Shown here: positions 1-7,326 of the stretch, piece after piece
Layout of the letters: each line of letters starts with the position of its first letter
Numbering within the stretch: position 1 is the stretch's first letter
Source: a virus
DNA length: 64,000 nucleotides
Virus record (IMG/VR): IMGVR_UViG_3300025759_000081
Span: 1-64,000 of that record
Reading direction: 5' to 3' (one strand)
Program-made: the position numbers and the translations under genes
Notes under the pieces: generated by a model
Databases searched by the model: none
What the model saw: the letters and a program-made list of their open reading frames with translations, nothing else
Told to the model about the DNA's origin: nothing

Positions 1-1
1 T

Positions 2-262
2 GCCGAAAACGTAGAATTTCTTAAAAACAGTGTTAGACACATGGCAGTTGAGTTTCATCTCAATTGTTTTAGAGAAGCACCATACGAATGGTTAGCTTTT
101 AGAGACCACTATATTCATAATTTCTATCGGCACGAAATTAAAGAATTACCTATGAGGTTTCTCAATGAAGATCATCGCAAAAGAGCGTGGGACACCCAGC
201 ACATTTTGAAAGAATGGCCAGTATGGAATGGTAACTTTATGGTTTACGTTACCAATTGGTAA
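2..262 (+). CDS. FkbM-type methyltransferase, C-terminal fragment (partial at left edge)
   Basis: The frame is open from the first bases of the window, so the start lies outside it. The visible 86 residues resemble the C-terminal part of the oppositely oriented gene that follows: NVEFLKNSVRHMAVEF here matches LEFFKTKVRHIAIMLY there, and both proteins end in a Y-V/I-T-N-W tail. The neighbour is a recognisable FkbM-family SAM methyltransferase, so this is inferred to be a paralogue. The family methylates sugars or other small groups; the substrate here is unknown. The two genes converge and overlap by 14 bases, inside a perfect palindrome. Confidence 0.6.
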   Translation, partial: AENVEFLKNSVRHMAVEFHLNCFREAPYEWLAFRDHYIHNFYRHEIKELPMRFLNEDHRKRAWDTQHILKEWPVWNGNFMVYVTNW

Positions 263-1013
263 TATAAATCGGTAATATTTTTGGGCCTTGAGGGTTTTGA
301 GTAATTGCCCTAATACCACCATTATACATTAATTCTTCAAAGATATTCCAGTTTTGTGTTCTTACTTTTTGATGCATCATATCTGTTTTGTTTTCTTCAT
401 TCGCTGGTAAAAAATGCTTTAAAAAAGTATTGACCATGTGTTCAGCGGCAAAGAGACGATTATCATTATCTAAATAAAGCATTATAGCAATGTGTCTTAC
501 TTTCGTTTTAAAAAACTCTAATCTCTCTTCTGTAAAAATATCATATTCTCCGCCTTGAATATTTACTTTTAAGAAATCAATGTGCTCAATTTTGTTTTCT
601 TCTATAAACTTGTCCCAAGAAATAACATCAATGTTTCTTCTAAAAGGAAACATGTTTGATTGAAAAACATGATCAGCGCGATCTTGGCTTTCACCTATAG
701 CTTTATTAATAAAATGAAGTTTTGGTTTATTTGGCGCATCTGTATACATGTATGGGCTAACATTGAAAATAGCGTTTTTCAATAGATCTACATTTGGTTC
801 TACTACGTAAACCTCGTCAGCACCTGAATCAAGAGCATAGCAAGAAAATGCTCCGACACTTGCTCCAAGATCAACAACAATATCACCGGGTAAAGGTTTA
901 TACCACCATTCATATGTTTTTAGCGCAATAAAATGGTTATGGATTTCCATTATATTATACGTATTCAAACCGTGCGTACGTATGTTGGTATTGAGAGTAT
1001 GCATATTTTTCAT
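249..1013 (-). CDS. FkbM family SAM-dependent methyltransferase
   Basis: Class I SAM methyltransferase of the FkbM type. The motif I region VVDLGASVGAFSCYAL is a clear SAM-binding loop, followed by VYVVEPN (acidic residue of motif II) and by the family hallmark HIDFLKVNIQGGEYDIF. The reading frame extends upstream to 1043, but ATG at 1013 has an AAGG ribosome binding site about 8 bases away and is the better start. It is the only minus-strand gene in this part of the window and sits back to back with the tail-tube-like gene, sharing a short divergent control region. FkbM proteins usually O-methylate sugars; here it may act on a surface glycan or a phage nucleotide or sugar, which is inference only. 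Confidence 0.8.
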   Translation of the reverse strand: MKNMHTLNTNIRTHGLNTYNIMEIHNHFIALKTYEWWYKPLPGDIVVDLGASVGAFSCYALDSGADEVYVVEPNVDLLKNAIFNVSPYMYTDAPNKPKLHFINKAIGESQDRADHVFQSNMFPFRRNIDVISWDKFIEENKIEHIDFLKVNIQGGEYDIFTEERLEFFKTKVRHIAIMLYLDNDNRLFAAEHMVNTFLKHFLPANEENKTDMMHQKVRTQNWNIFEELMYNGGIRAITQNPQGPKILPIYITNW

Positions 1014-1024
1014 TAACATCACCT

Positions 1025-1032
1025 TATAAATA
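1025..1032 (+). promoter_or_regulatory. T4-type late promoter (TATAAATA)
   Basis: An exact TATAAATA octamer lies 23 bases before the ATG of the tail-tube-like gene, followed by TTGGAG as ribosome binding site. This is the T4 late promoter consensus recognised by gp55, and gene 55 is present in this window. The start would fall near 1038. Confidence 0.75.
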
Positions 1033-1055
1033 GTAAATAACAAATTGGAGGCTAC

Positions 1056-1547
1056 ATGGCTACAACTAATTATTTATCACCGGCTTCGTTCGACATTTCT
1101 ATTGCGAAAATGCCAAACGTAGAATTCTATGCTCAGCAAGTGACTATTCCTAGTATCGACTCCCAAGGAGCTACTTTTGAGTCTCCTCTTAAAACTTTAT
1201 ATAACGTTACTGATAAATTAGTATATGGATATTTAGATGTTAACATTATTGTTGACGAAAATATGAATAACTATCGTGAAATTCTTGAGTGGCTCGAAGG
1301 AATGGGATCTCCAGAAACAAGAGGAGATCAATATAATCGAAAAATAGAAGAAGTGTCAAGCTACTATTCTGATATCACAGTGATTATACACAATAGTAAA
1401 AAGAATCCAAATAAGCGGTTTATTTTCAAAAACGCATTTCCTATTTCGATTGGACCAATTGATCTTGACATTAGACAAGAAACAATTACTTATGTTACTA
1501 GTAACGTAGTTTTTCGATACGACAATTTCATACTCGAAGATATTTAA
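1056..1547 (+). CDS. gp19-family tail tube-like protein
   Basis: The protein has 163 residues, the length of T4 tail tube protein gp19. It shows the general pattern of that family: an N-terminal segment ending in VTIPSID, a central helix YREILEWLEGM, a long beta strand SDITVIIHN, and a C-terminal ITYVTSNVVFRYDNF strand. It is expressed from a TATAAATA late promoter with a good ribosome binding site. It stands apart from the other baseplate genes and is followed by uvsY. A second gp19/gp54-like protein is encoded near 28 kb. Whether this is the main tube subunit or a tube-related baseplate protein cannot be told from the sequence alone; the canonical 18-19 gene pair is not in the window. Confidence 0.65.
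   Translation: MATTNYLSPASFDISIAKMPNVEFYAQQVTIPSIDSQGATFESPLKTLYNVTDKLVYGYLDVNIIVDENMNNYREILEWLEGMGSPETRGDQYNRKIEEVSSYYSDITVIIHNSKKNPNKRFIFKNAFPISIGPIDLDIRQETITYVTSNVVFRYDNFILEDI
1071..1078 (-). promoter_or_regulatory. Candidate minus-strand late promoter (GATAAATA)
   Basis: Read on the minus strand, GATAAATA lies about 58 bases before the methyltransferase start at 1013. It differs from the late consensus at the first base only. The same variant occurs before the minus-strand gene 4 operon. It overlaps the 5' end of the divergent coding sequence, so the match could be chance. Confidence 0.35.
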
Positions 1548-1556
1548 AAATAATTG

Positions 1557-1585
1557 TGTACTTTTGCATGCGTTTGTGATAGAAT
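1557..1585 (+). promoter_or_regulatory. Sigma70-like promoter upstream of uvsY
   Basis: TGTACT, a 17-base spacer, then TAGAAT (1580-1585), with TGA just before the -10 and AGCAC just after. It is one of seven near-identical promoters in the window. The predicted start is near 1592. Confidence 0.75.
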
Positions 1586-1613
1586 AGCACTGTCATAAAA
1601 CTAGAGATACATT

Positions 1614-2045
1614 ATGGAAGAAATAAGTGAAATGTGGGCAAAAGATGCGCCTATCGACGAAACCAATCTAGTTGGTGAAAGTAAAAAAATCCCGCTACTT
1701 CATAGCAAATACTATAACCTTTATTATAAAGAAGTATTGCGTGTTAAAAAGCTTAAAGCAGAATACAAAGAGCTTGAGCATCTTAAGCGAGAATATTATG
1801 ATGGATCTATCGACGAAGAGACTTTATCTGAAATGGGGTGGAAGCCTTTTCAGCTCAAAGTCTTGCGTGGTGATCTTGATAAATATATCCAAAGCGACAA
1901 AGATGTTATTAACTTGAGCTTAAAGATTGACTTTCATAGTGCAAACGCAAACTATTTAGAGGATATCATTAAGACAATACACTCAAGAAACTTTGTCATT
2001 AAATCAATAATTGACGTGTTAAAGTTCCAGGCTGGTGATTATTAA
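1614..2045 (+). CDS. uvsY: UvsY recombination mediator
   Basis: At 143 residues it is close to T4 UvsY (137). UvsY loads the UvsX recombinase onto gp32-coated single-stranded DNA during recombination-dependent replication. Family features seen are the N-terminal helical segment with HSKYYNLYYKEVLRVKKL, the patch REYYDGSIDEETL, the segment KVLRGDLDKYIQSDKDVI, and the C-terminal IKTIHSRNFVIKSIIDVLKF, matching the T4 pattern of IKSRGFAIKHIQDMRAF. It is followed with a TAATG overlap by a small membrane protein and then uvsW, the same neighbourhood as in T4. Confidence 0.9.
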   Translation: MEEISEMWAKDAPIDETNLVGESKKIPLLHSKYYNLYYKEVLRVKKLKAEYKELEHLKREYYDGSIDEETLSEMGWKPFQLKVLRGDLDKYIQSDKDVINLSLKIDFHSANANYLEDIIKTIHSRNFVIKSIIDVLKFQAGDY

Positions 2046-2257
2046 TGTTAGATAAAATCGTTAAATTTTTTGAAAGACCGCTTGATCAAAATCCTATCGA
2101 CAAAGCAATTGTCGAGCAGCTACCAGGTGACGAAAACCCTCATGTAAAAGAAGTGTATCAAGCCCGATGGGTGTGGTATCACACTATTCTTGCGATTGAG
2201 CTTTTGTGTACCAACATTCTTTTACTACTGATTCTTTTTGTTTTGGCTTTGAAATGA
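2045..2257 (+). CDS. Small single-pass membrane protein between uvsY and uvsW
   Basis: A 70-residue protein with an acidic soluble N-terminus and one predicted transmembrane helix at about residues 46-69 (ILAIELLCTNILLLLILFV), with almost no tail beyond it. It starts in the uvsY stop (TAATG) and its stop overlaps the uvsW start (ATGA), so the three genes are translationally coupled. T4 also has small ORFs (uvsY.-1, uvsY.-2) between these genes, but I cannot claim homology. Function unknown. Confidence 0.75.
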   Translation: MLDKIVKFFERPLDQNPIDKAIVEQLPGDENPHVKEVYQARWVWYHTILAIELLCTNILLLLILFVLALK

Positions 2258-3741
2258 CCGATGTTGTTAATGTTGAGTTTTTAAATTCAGTACACATGAG
2301 AATTAAAGCGGATTCTGGAGTTCTTCAAGAGCTTTCTGAACGCTTTTCTTTTCGGCCGCAAGGGTATCAATTCAACCCAAGATATAAGGCCCGATATTGG
2401 GATGGGATTATTCGCTTGTTTAATCCACACAAACCTATACTCTATGTTGGATTAGCTTCTCAACTTCAAGATTTTTGCGAGACTCGTGGATATCATCTCA
2501 ATTTGCCCGATGAAATAGCAGACGAAGAAATTGATAATGATTATGGATACGCGCTTGCAAAAGACATCGGTTGTAAGTTTGAACCAAGAGATTACCAAAA
2601 CGAATATATTGTTACAGCGTTGAAAAAGAAAAGATCTCTTTCACTCTCACCAACTTCTTCTGGTAAGTCTCTTATCATTTATTTGATTCAACAACATTAC
2701 TATCAATGCTTTGGGCATAGAGCATTAATTATTGTTCCGACGATTGGATTAGTTCACCAAATGGCAGGTGACTTTAAAGATTATGGTTGTGATCCGGATT
2801 TGATTTATACAATTCAGGGTGGTGTCGATAAAAATACGAAAGCCCCGATTGTAATTAGCACTTGGCAATCTCTTGTTAAACAACCAAAGGATTGGTTTGA
2901 CCAGTTTAGAGTTGTACTTGGTGACGAAGCACATCTATTTCAAGCTAAGTCTCTTACTACGATTATGGAAAAACTTACGCATTGTAACTATAGACATGGG
3001 TTTACCGGCACTCTAAAGTCAGACGAGTCTAAAACCCATCAGCTTGTACTTGAGGGTTGTTTTGGTGAAGTCAATCGCTTCGTATCGACAAAAGATTTAA
3101 TTGATCGTGGTACGATTGCAGACTTTAACGTAAAGGCTATTATATTAAGTCATGCACCCGAAGCAAGAAAACAATTTAAAGATGCACTGAAAGGCATTGA
3201 CACAAAAAAGAAATGGCCGGCTGAGAGACAATTCATTACTAATCACGAGAAGAGAAATCTTTTTATTCGAAATCTTGTTTGGTCTCTTGAAGGACAAAAT
3301 AATCTTATTCTTTTTGATCTCGTCGAAAAGCATGGTAAAGTATTAGAACCTTTGCTGCGCAAAGACGGACGTGAACTTCACTTTATCTATGGTGGAACAT
3401 CTGGCGAGGATCGTGAATACATAAGACAACTGGTTGAAAATGATCCTGAAAAAAAGCATGATATTCTTGCTTCTTATGGTGTCTTTTCTACTGGAGTCAA
3501 TTTAAAAAAACTTGATAACGCTATCTTTGCGTCTAGTTCTAAATCTGAAGTAAAGGTTCTCCAATCAATTGGTAGAACTTTGCGTAAAGGAAATGATGCT
3601 GATAAAGCTACACTTTATGATATCACTGATGATCTTTCTATTAATTCGTATGAAAATTACACTCTTAAACATTTTAGGAAAAGGATTGACATATATGGCA
3701 AGGAAGAATTTCCATACCGAATCTACACTGTGGAAATATAG
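2254..3741 (+). CDS. uvsW: UvsW ATP-dependent DNA/RNA-DNA helicase
   Basis: Superfamily 2 helicase that in T4 unwinds R-loops and branched DNA and switches replication from origin-dependent to recombination-dependent initiation. Seen in order: an N-terminal domain with FNPRYKARYWDGIIRLF, Walker A SPTSSGKS (Lys about 138), the DEAH box GDEAHLF (Asp about 224), motif III GFTGTL, and motif VI QSIGRTLRKG with its arginines. The open frame reaches back to 2206, but ATG at 2254 forms an ATGA overlap with the upstream stop and gives 495 residues, close to T4 UvsW. It is the last gene of the uvsY transcription unit; a 217-base gap follows. Confidence 0.93.
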   Translation: MTDVVNVEFLNSVHMRIKADSGVLQELSERFSFRPQGYQFNPRYKARYWDGIIRLFNPHKPILYVGLASQLQDFCETRGYHLNLPDEIADEEIDNDYGYALAKDIGCKFEPRDYQNEYIVTALKKKRSLSLSPTSSGKSLIIYLIQQHYYQCFGHRALIIVPTIGLVHQMAGDFKDYGCDPDLIYTIQGGVDKNTKAPIVISTWQSLVKQPKDWFDQFRVVLGDEAHLFQAKSLTTIMEKLTHCNYRHGFTGTLKSDESKTHQLVLEGCFGEVNRFVSTKDLIDRGTIADFNVKAIILSHAPEARKQFKDALKGIDTKKKWPAERQFITNHEKRNLFIRNLVWSLEGQNNLILFDLVEKHGKVLEPLLRKDGRELHFIYGGTSGEDREYIRQLVENDPEKKHDILASYGVFSTGVNLKKLDNAIFASSSKSEVKVLQSIGRTLRKGNDADKATLYDITDDLSINSYENYTLKHFRKRIDIYGKEEFPYRIYTVEI

Positions 3742-3902
3742 TATTACCTATAACTCCTTTATGGGAACATGAACATTACCTTTAACTTTTTGGTGGATAA
3801 GTAGATTCTACCACAACGCTCAGAAGATGTCAACTACTTTATGCATTAATGTATATCAATTACCATTATTACATACTTTTTTGCATATTAATAAAAAAAA
3901 GG

Positions 3903-3931
3903 TGTACAATTCTGCTCTATTATGGTAGAAT
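3903..3931 (+). promoter_or_regulatory. Sigma70-like promoter upstream of gene 55
   Basis: TGTACA (3903-3908), a 17-base spacer, TAGAAT (3926-3931), with TGG before the -10 and AGCA after it. It lies in the 217-base gap after uvsW. That gap is AT-rich, has an interrupted palindrome GTAGA-T-TCTAC at 3801-3811, and contains no gene that I can see. Confidence 0.8.
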
Positions 3932-3958
3932 AGCATAGTAATTTTGAGAGGTATTCTT

Positions 3959-4450
3959 ATGGCTAAAAAACGCAACTACGTTAATAACAAAGATCTTTTG
4001 CAAGCATTAATCGACTACAGAAATGAGTGTCGAGAAGCAGAAGAAATTGGCGATACAAAACCAAGAATTCCAGACTACATAGGCAAGTGTATTTTTATGA
4101 TGGCGAATCGTTTAGCTACACGTCCTAATTTTTCTGGTTACTCGTATAAGGAAGATATGATTTCAGATGGGATTGAAAATTGTATTCAATACATCCACAA
4201 CTTTAATCCAGATAAGTCAGAAAATCCTTTTGCTTATTTCACACAAATTATTTGGTACGCTTTCTTACGCCGTATTCAAAAAGAAAAAAAGCAAATGTAT
4301 ATTAAGTTCAAAGCTTCACAAAATATGTTTACAGACTTAGACGTTATTGACTCAGATGATCATGCTATGATAATGAATCAACAACCCGAATACATTAGCG
4401 AGTTTATTAGTGAGTTTGAAGAAAAAGTAATGAAAAAGAAGAAAGACTAG
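3959..4450 (+). CDS. 55: Late-transcription sigma factor gp55
   Basis: A 164-residue homologue of T4 gp55, the minimal sigma factor that binds host RNA polymerase and recognises TATAAATA late promoters. Matching elements are YVNNKDLLQALIDYR (T4: YNYVNNKELLQAIIDWK), NFSGYSYKEDMISDGIENCI, IHNFNPDKSENPFAYFTQI, and RRIQKEKKQM. The frame opens at a TTG at 3944, but ATG at 3959 is spaced correctly from GAGAGG and begins the conserved region. The C-terminal end is acidic, then lysine-rich. In T4 the gp55 C-terminus contacts the clamp gp45, which is also encoded here. It lies directly before gene 47. Confidence 0.93.
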   Translation: MAKKRNYVNNKDLLQALIDYRNECREAEEIGDTKPRIPDYIGKCIFMMANRLATRPNFSGYSYKEDMISDGIENCIQYIHNFNPDKSENPFAYFTQIIWYAFLRRIQKEKKQMYIKFKASQNMFTDLDVIDSDDHAMIMNQQPEYISEFISEFEEKVMKKKKD

Positions 4451-5515
4451 ATGAAAATTGCAATCGTAACAGACATCCACATTGGTGGTCGTGGTGATAG
4501 TCAAATCTTTTCTAAGTTTCAAGAAAAGTTCTTTATGGAAGTTTTCTTTCCCTATGTTGATGAGCACGATATAAAAGTTGTATTCGATCTTGGTGATACG
4601 TTTGATCGTAGAAAATACATTAACTATTTGAGCCTTAAAAGAAGTAAAGAGTTTCTTTTTGATCAGTTAGCAAATCGAAACATAGACTTTCATGCTTTGG
4701 TTGGTAATCATTGTACATTTTATACGAACACCAATGAAGTCAACTCAATGCAGCTTTTGCTAGACGACTATCCTACATTTAAAATTTATGAAAGTAAAGC
4801 CGAAGAGGTTACGTTTGGATCTACTACTTTCCTTATGCTCCCTTGGCTCTGCCGCGATAACGAACAAGAAAACTTTGAAATCATTGCCAAGAGTAAAGCA
4901 AATATAGTAATGGGTCATTTAGAAGTCAGAGGATTTGAAATGATGAAAGGCATGCCTTGTAATGATGGTATTGATATGAATGTGTTTAAAAATTTTGAGT
5001 CTGTTTATTCTGGTCACTTCCATCATCCCTCACGTCACCAGAACATTGAGTATCTCGGCGCTCCTTATGAAATGACATGGTCAGATTACCAAGGTAGTCG
5101 AGGCTTTCATGTGTTTGATACAGAGACTCGTGAAGTAACTAAAATTGAAAATCCATTTAGAATGTTTCATAAAATTGAGTACGATGATTCTAATATGACG
5201 ATCGATGACGTAGCTCATCTCGATACATCTAGTTATAAAGATACATATATTAAAGTCATTGTAAAAAATAGGTCTAACGCCTACATTTACGATATGTTTA
5301 TGAATAGGTTAAATGACGAAGGAGTTGCTGACATCAAAGCAATTGATGATGCACTTAACTTAGAATCTTCTGGTGTTGAAGAAATTTTAGACGAAACGAA
5401 AGACACTACAGAAATTCTACACAACTATATTGATTCATTGGAAACAACAGCAGATATAAACGCCGTTAAGAAAACGGTTGATGAATTATATCAAGAGGCT
5501 TTAAGTATAGCATGA
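4451..5515 (+). CDS. 47: gp47 recombination endonuclease, nuclease subunit (Mre11/SbcD type)
   Basis: Calcineurin-like metallophosphoesterase that with gp46 resects DNA ends for recombination-dependent replication. The metal-binding motifs are visible in order: VTDIHIGG, DLGDTFDRR, VGNHC (here GNHC rather than GNHD), MGHLEVRG and YSGHFHHP. At 354 residues it is close to T4 gp47 (339). It starts right after the gene 55 stop, and its own stop overlaps the gene 46 start (ATGA), so the two subunits are coupled. Confidence 0.93.
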   Translation: MKIAIVTDIHIGGRGDSQIFSKFQEKFFMEVFFPYVDEHDIKVVFDLGDTFDRRKYINYLSLKRSKEFLFDQLANRNIDFHALVGNHCTFYTNTNEVNSMQLLLDDYPTFKIYESKAEEVTFGSTTFLMLPWLCRDNEQENFEIIAKSKANIVMGHLEVRGFEMMKGMPCNDGIDMNVFKNFESVYSGHFHHPSRHQNIEYLGAPYEMTWSDYQGSRGFHVFDTETREVTKIENPFRMFHKIEYDDSNMTIDDVAHLDTSSYKDTYIKVIVKNRSNAYIYDMFMNRLNDEGVADIKAIDDALNLESSGVEEILDETKDTTEILHNYIDSLETTADINAVKKTVDELYQEALSIA

Positions 5516-7224
5516 GATTACATTTTAAAACCCTGCGTTATAAAAATATATTATCGACTGGAAACGCTTTTACTACAATAGATCTCGACAAAAAGAATTC
5601 AACACTTATTAGTGGCTCTAATGGCGCTGGTAAATCAACATTCTTAGATGCAGTCGTATTTGGTCTATATGGTAAACCTTTTCGTAAAATTAATAAACCA
5701 CAGCTTCTCAACTCTATCAACAACAAAGGATTGTTAGTTGAGTTAGAGTTTAATGTAGGAGGATCTAACTACATTGTAAGAAGAGGCATCAAACCTACAA
5801 TCTTTGAAATTATTAAAGATGGTGAGATTATAAATCAAGACGCTGCAAAGAAAGACTACCAAGCTTATCTCGAGCAAAATATTCTCGGTATTAACTATAA
5901 ATCTTTTAATCAAATTGTAGTTTTAGGTAGTGCAACCTATATTCCTTTTATGGAATTGCCAGCTCATACTCGACGGGATATCATCGAAGATCTTCTTGAC
6001 ATTCAAGTCTTTAGTACAATGAACCTTCTTGCTAAGGAAAGGCTCAGTGCAAATAAAGAAATGATTAATGATAACAAGTATCGTTCTGAAATTGTCGAGT
6101 CAAACATTCTTTTGACCGAAGAAAACAATGCTGAAATCACAAAGATTCGTCAGGTTGAAGTTGATAAGATTAAAGATAAAATGCAAGAGCATATCAATAA
6201 TATTGAAGATAAGCAAGCGTTGATTGAATCGATTGAAGATATTATCAATTTAATGATCTCGCAAATCGAAGATAAAAGGTCGAATAAAGAAAAATTAGAA
6301 AAGACTTTATCGGTTCAAAGAGAATTGATAGCAACTAAGAAAAGGCACGAAAAAGAGATATTATTCTACCACGATAATGATAATTGTCCTACGTGCAAAC
6401 AAGGTATAGATCACGAGTTTAAAGCAAGAACAACAATCGAAAAACAAAAAAAGACAGAAGAACTTACAGCAGGTATTAAAGAACTTGAAACCAAGATTCA
6501 AGAATATCAAACTAGAGCTGATAGGATCTCAGAAGTTGAAGATCAAATCAAAGCAAAGAATCTTGATATTAGTGAACAGCGAGGTGAGATTCGAATATCT
6601 AAGAATGCTCTTAATTCATATAAAAAGGATCTCGAGCAGGCAGAAGAAGAAGTAGAAAAGGTTGATAAGACAGGTCTAAAGAAACTAAAAAAAGAAATGT
6701 GCGAGCTTCAAGCAGAGCAGCAACAATTGTTTAATGATCAAACTACGTTGAATGTTGTTTCTACTATTCTTAAGGATGGGGGTATTAAAACTCGAATTAT
6801 TCGTCAATATATTCCAGTAATGAATAAGCTTATAAACAAATACCTTTCAGCTTTTGAACTTTTCGTTGACTTTCATCTTGACGAGAATTTCAATGAAGTT
6901 ATCCGCTCGCGCTTTAGAGATACGTTTTCTTATGGTTCATTTTCAGAAGGCGAAAAACTAAGGATATCACTTTCAATCATGCTTGCTTGGAGATCGGTCG
7001 CAAAACTTCGCAACTCAGTCTCAACAAATTTATTAGTACTCGACGAAACTCTTGACGGCGCACTCGATAGTGTTGGTATTGAGTCGCTCATTGAGACTCT
7101 ACATAATCTCAATACTAATGATAACATATTCGTTATATCACACAGAGGTGATCAGTTTGCTGAAAAATTTGCAAATCATATTCGTTTTCACAAAGTTAAA
7201 AACTTTAGTGAGATTGCTGCATAG
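5512..7224 (+). CDS. 46: gp46 recombination endonuclease, ATPase subunit (Rad50/SbcC type)
   Basis: SMC-like ATPase partner of gp47. Seen in order: Walker A GSNGAGKST (about residues 35-43), Q-loop region FNQIVVLGSA, a long coiled coil, the zinc hook CPTC (Cys about 292 and 295) at the tip, a returning coiled coil, the ABC signature FSEGEKLRIS, Walker B LLVLDETLDGALD and a switch histidine in FVISHR. At 570 residues it is close to T4 gp46 (560). It is translated from an ATG overlapping the gene 47 stop. The 102 bases that follow carry a direct repeat and the gene 43 promoter, not a clear terminator. Confidence 0.94.
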   Translation: MRLHFKTLRYKNILSTGNAFTTIDLDKKNSTLISGSNGAGKSTFLDAVVFGLYGKPFRKINKPQLLNSINNKGLLVELEFNVGGSNYIVRRGIKPTIFEIIKDGEIINQDAAKKDYQAYLEQNILGINYKSFNQIVVLGSATYIPFMELPAHTRRDIIEDLLDIQVFSTMNLLAKERLSANKEMINDNKYRSEIVESNILLTEENNAEITKIRQVEVDKIKDKMQEHINNIEDKQALIESIEDIINLMISQIEDKRSNKEKLEKTLSVQRELIATKKRHEKEILFYHDNDNCPTCKQGIDHEFKARTTIEKQKKTEELTAGIKELETKIQEYQTRADRISEVEDQIKAKNLDISEQRGEIRISKNALNSYKKDLEQAEEEVEKVDKTGLKKLKKEMCELQAEQQQLFNDQTTLNVVSTILKDGGIKTRIIRQYIPVMNKLINKYLSAFELFVDFHLDENFNEVIRSRFRDTFSYGSFSEGEKLRISLSIMLAWRSVAKLRNSVSTNLLVLDETLDGALDSVGIESLIETLHNLNTNDNIFVISHRGDQFAEKFANHIRFHKVKNFSEIAA

Positions 7225-7275
7225 TGCACTTTTACGTACATATAAGTGTCAACAAAGTGCACTTTTACGTACATA
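7223..7275 (+). repeat. 20-bp direct repeat upstream of the DNA polymerase promoter
   Basis: Two identical 20-base copies at 7223-7242 and 7256-7275, centre to centre 33 bases, separated by 13 bases. Each begins AGTGCAC and ends TTTACGTACATA, so each holds two small palindromes (GTGCAC and TACGTA). The pair ends 16 bases before the -35 box of the gene 43 promoter. A related TTACGTACATA also occurs at 10961-10971, in the terminator before the DUF262-HNH gene. The most likely role is a protein-binding site; an origin element is another option. Confidence 0.8.
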
Positions 7276-7291
7276 AAAATGTATATAGTGG

Positions 7292-7320
7292 TTGACATTT
7301 ACAATTGTTTGTGGTAGAAT
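7292..7320 (+). promoter_or_regulatory. Sigma70-like promoter of gene 43, placing the start at or near the ATG
   Basis: A perfect -35 TTGACA (7292-7297), a 17-base spacer and TAGAAT (7315-7320), with TGG before the -10. The gene 43 ATG begins only 7 bases after the -10, so the expected transcription start is at 7324-7327 and the message would have a leader of 0-3 bases. There is no ribosome binding site between the -10 and the ATG. Confidence 0.85.
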
Positions 7321-7326
7321 AGCACC

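Noticed and set aside
2206-2253. Upstream extension of UvsW
   Set aside because: The extension lies inside the membrane-protein gene and does not match the family; ATGA at 2254 fits coupled translation.
3742-3902. Interrupted palindrome and AT-rich gap after uvsW as a terminator or origin
   Set aside because: The palindrome GTAGA-T-TCTAC is short and lacks a following T tract; no iterons or other origin signs are visible.
3944-3958. TTG start for gene 55, five codons upstream
   Set aside because: ATG at 3959 has the right distance to GAGAGG and starts the conserved sequence.
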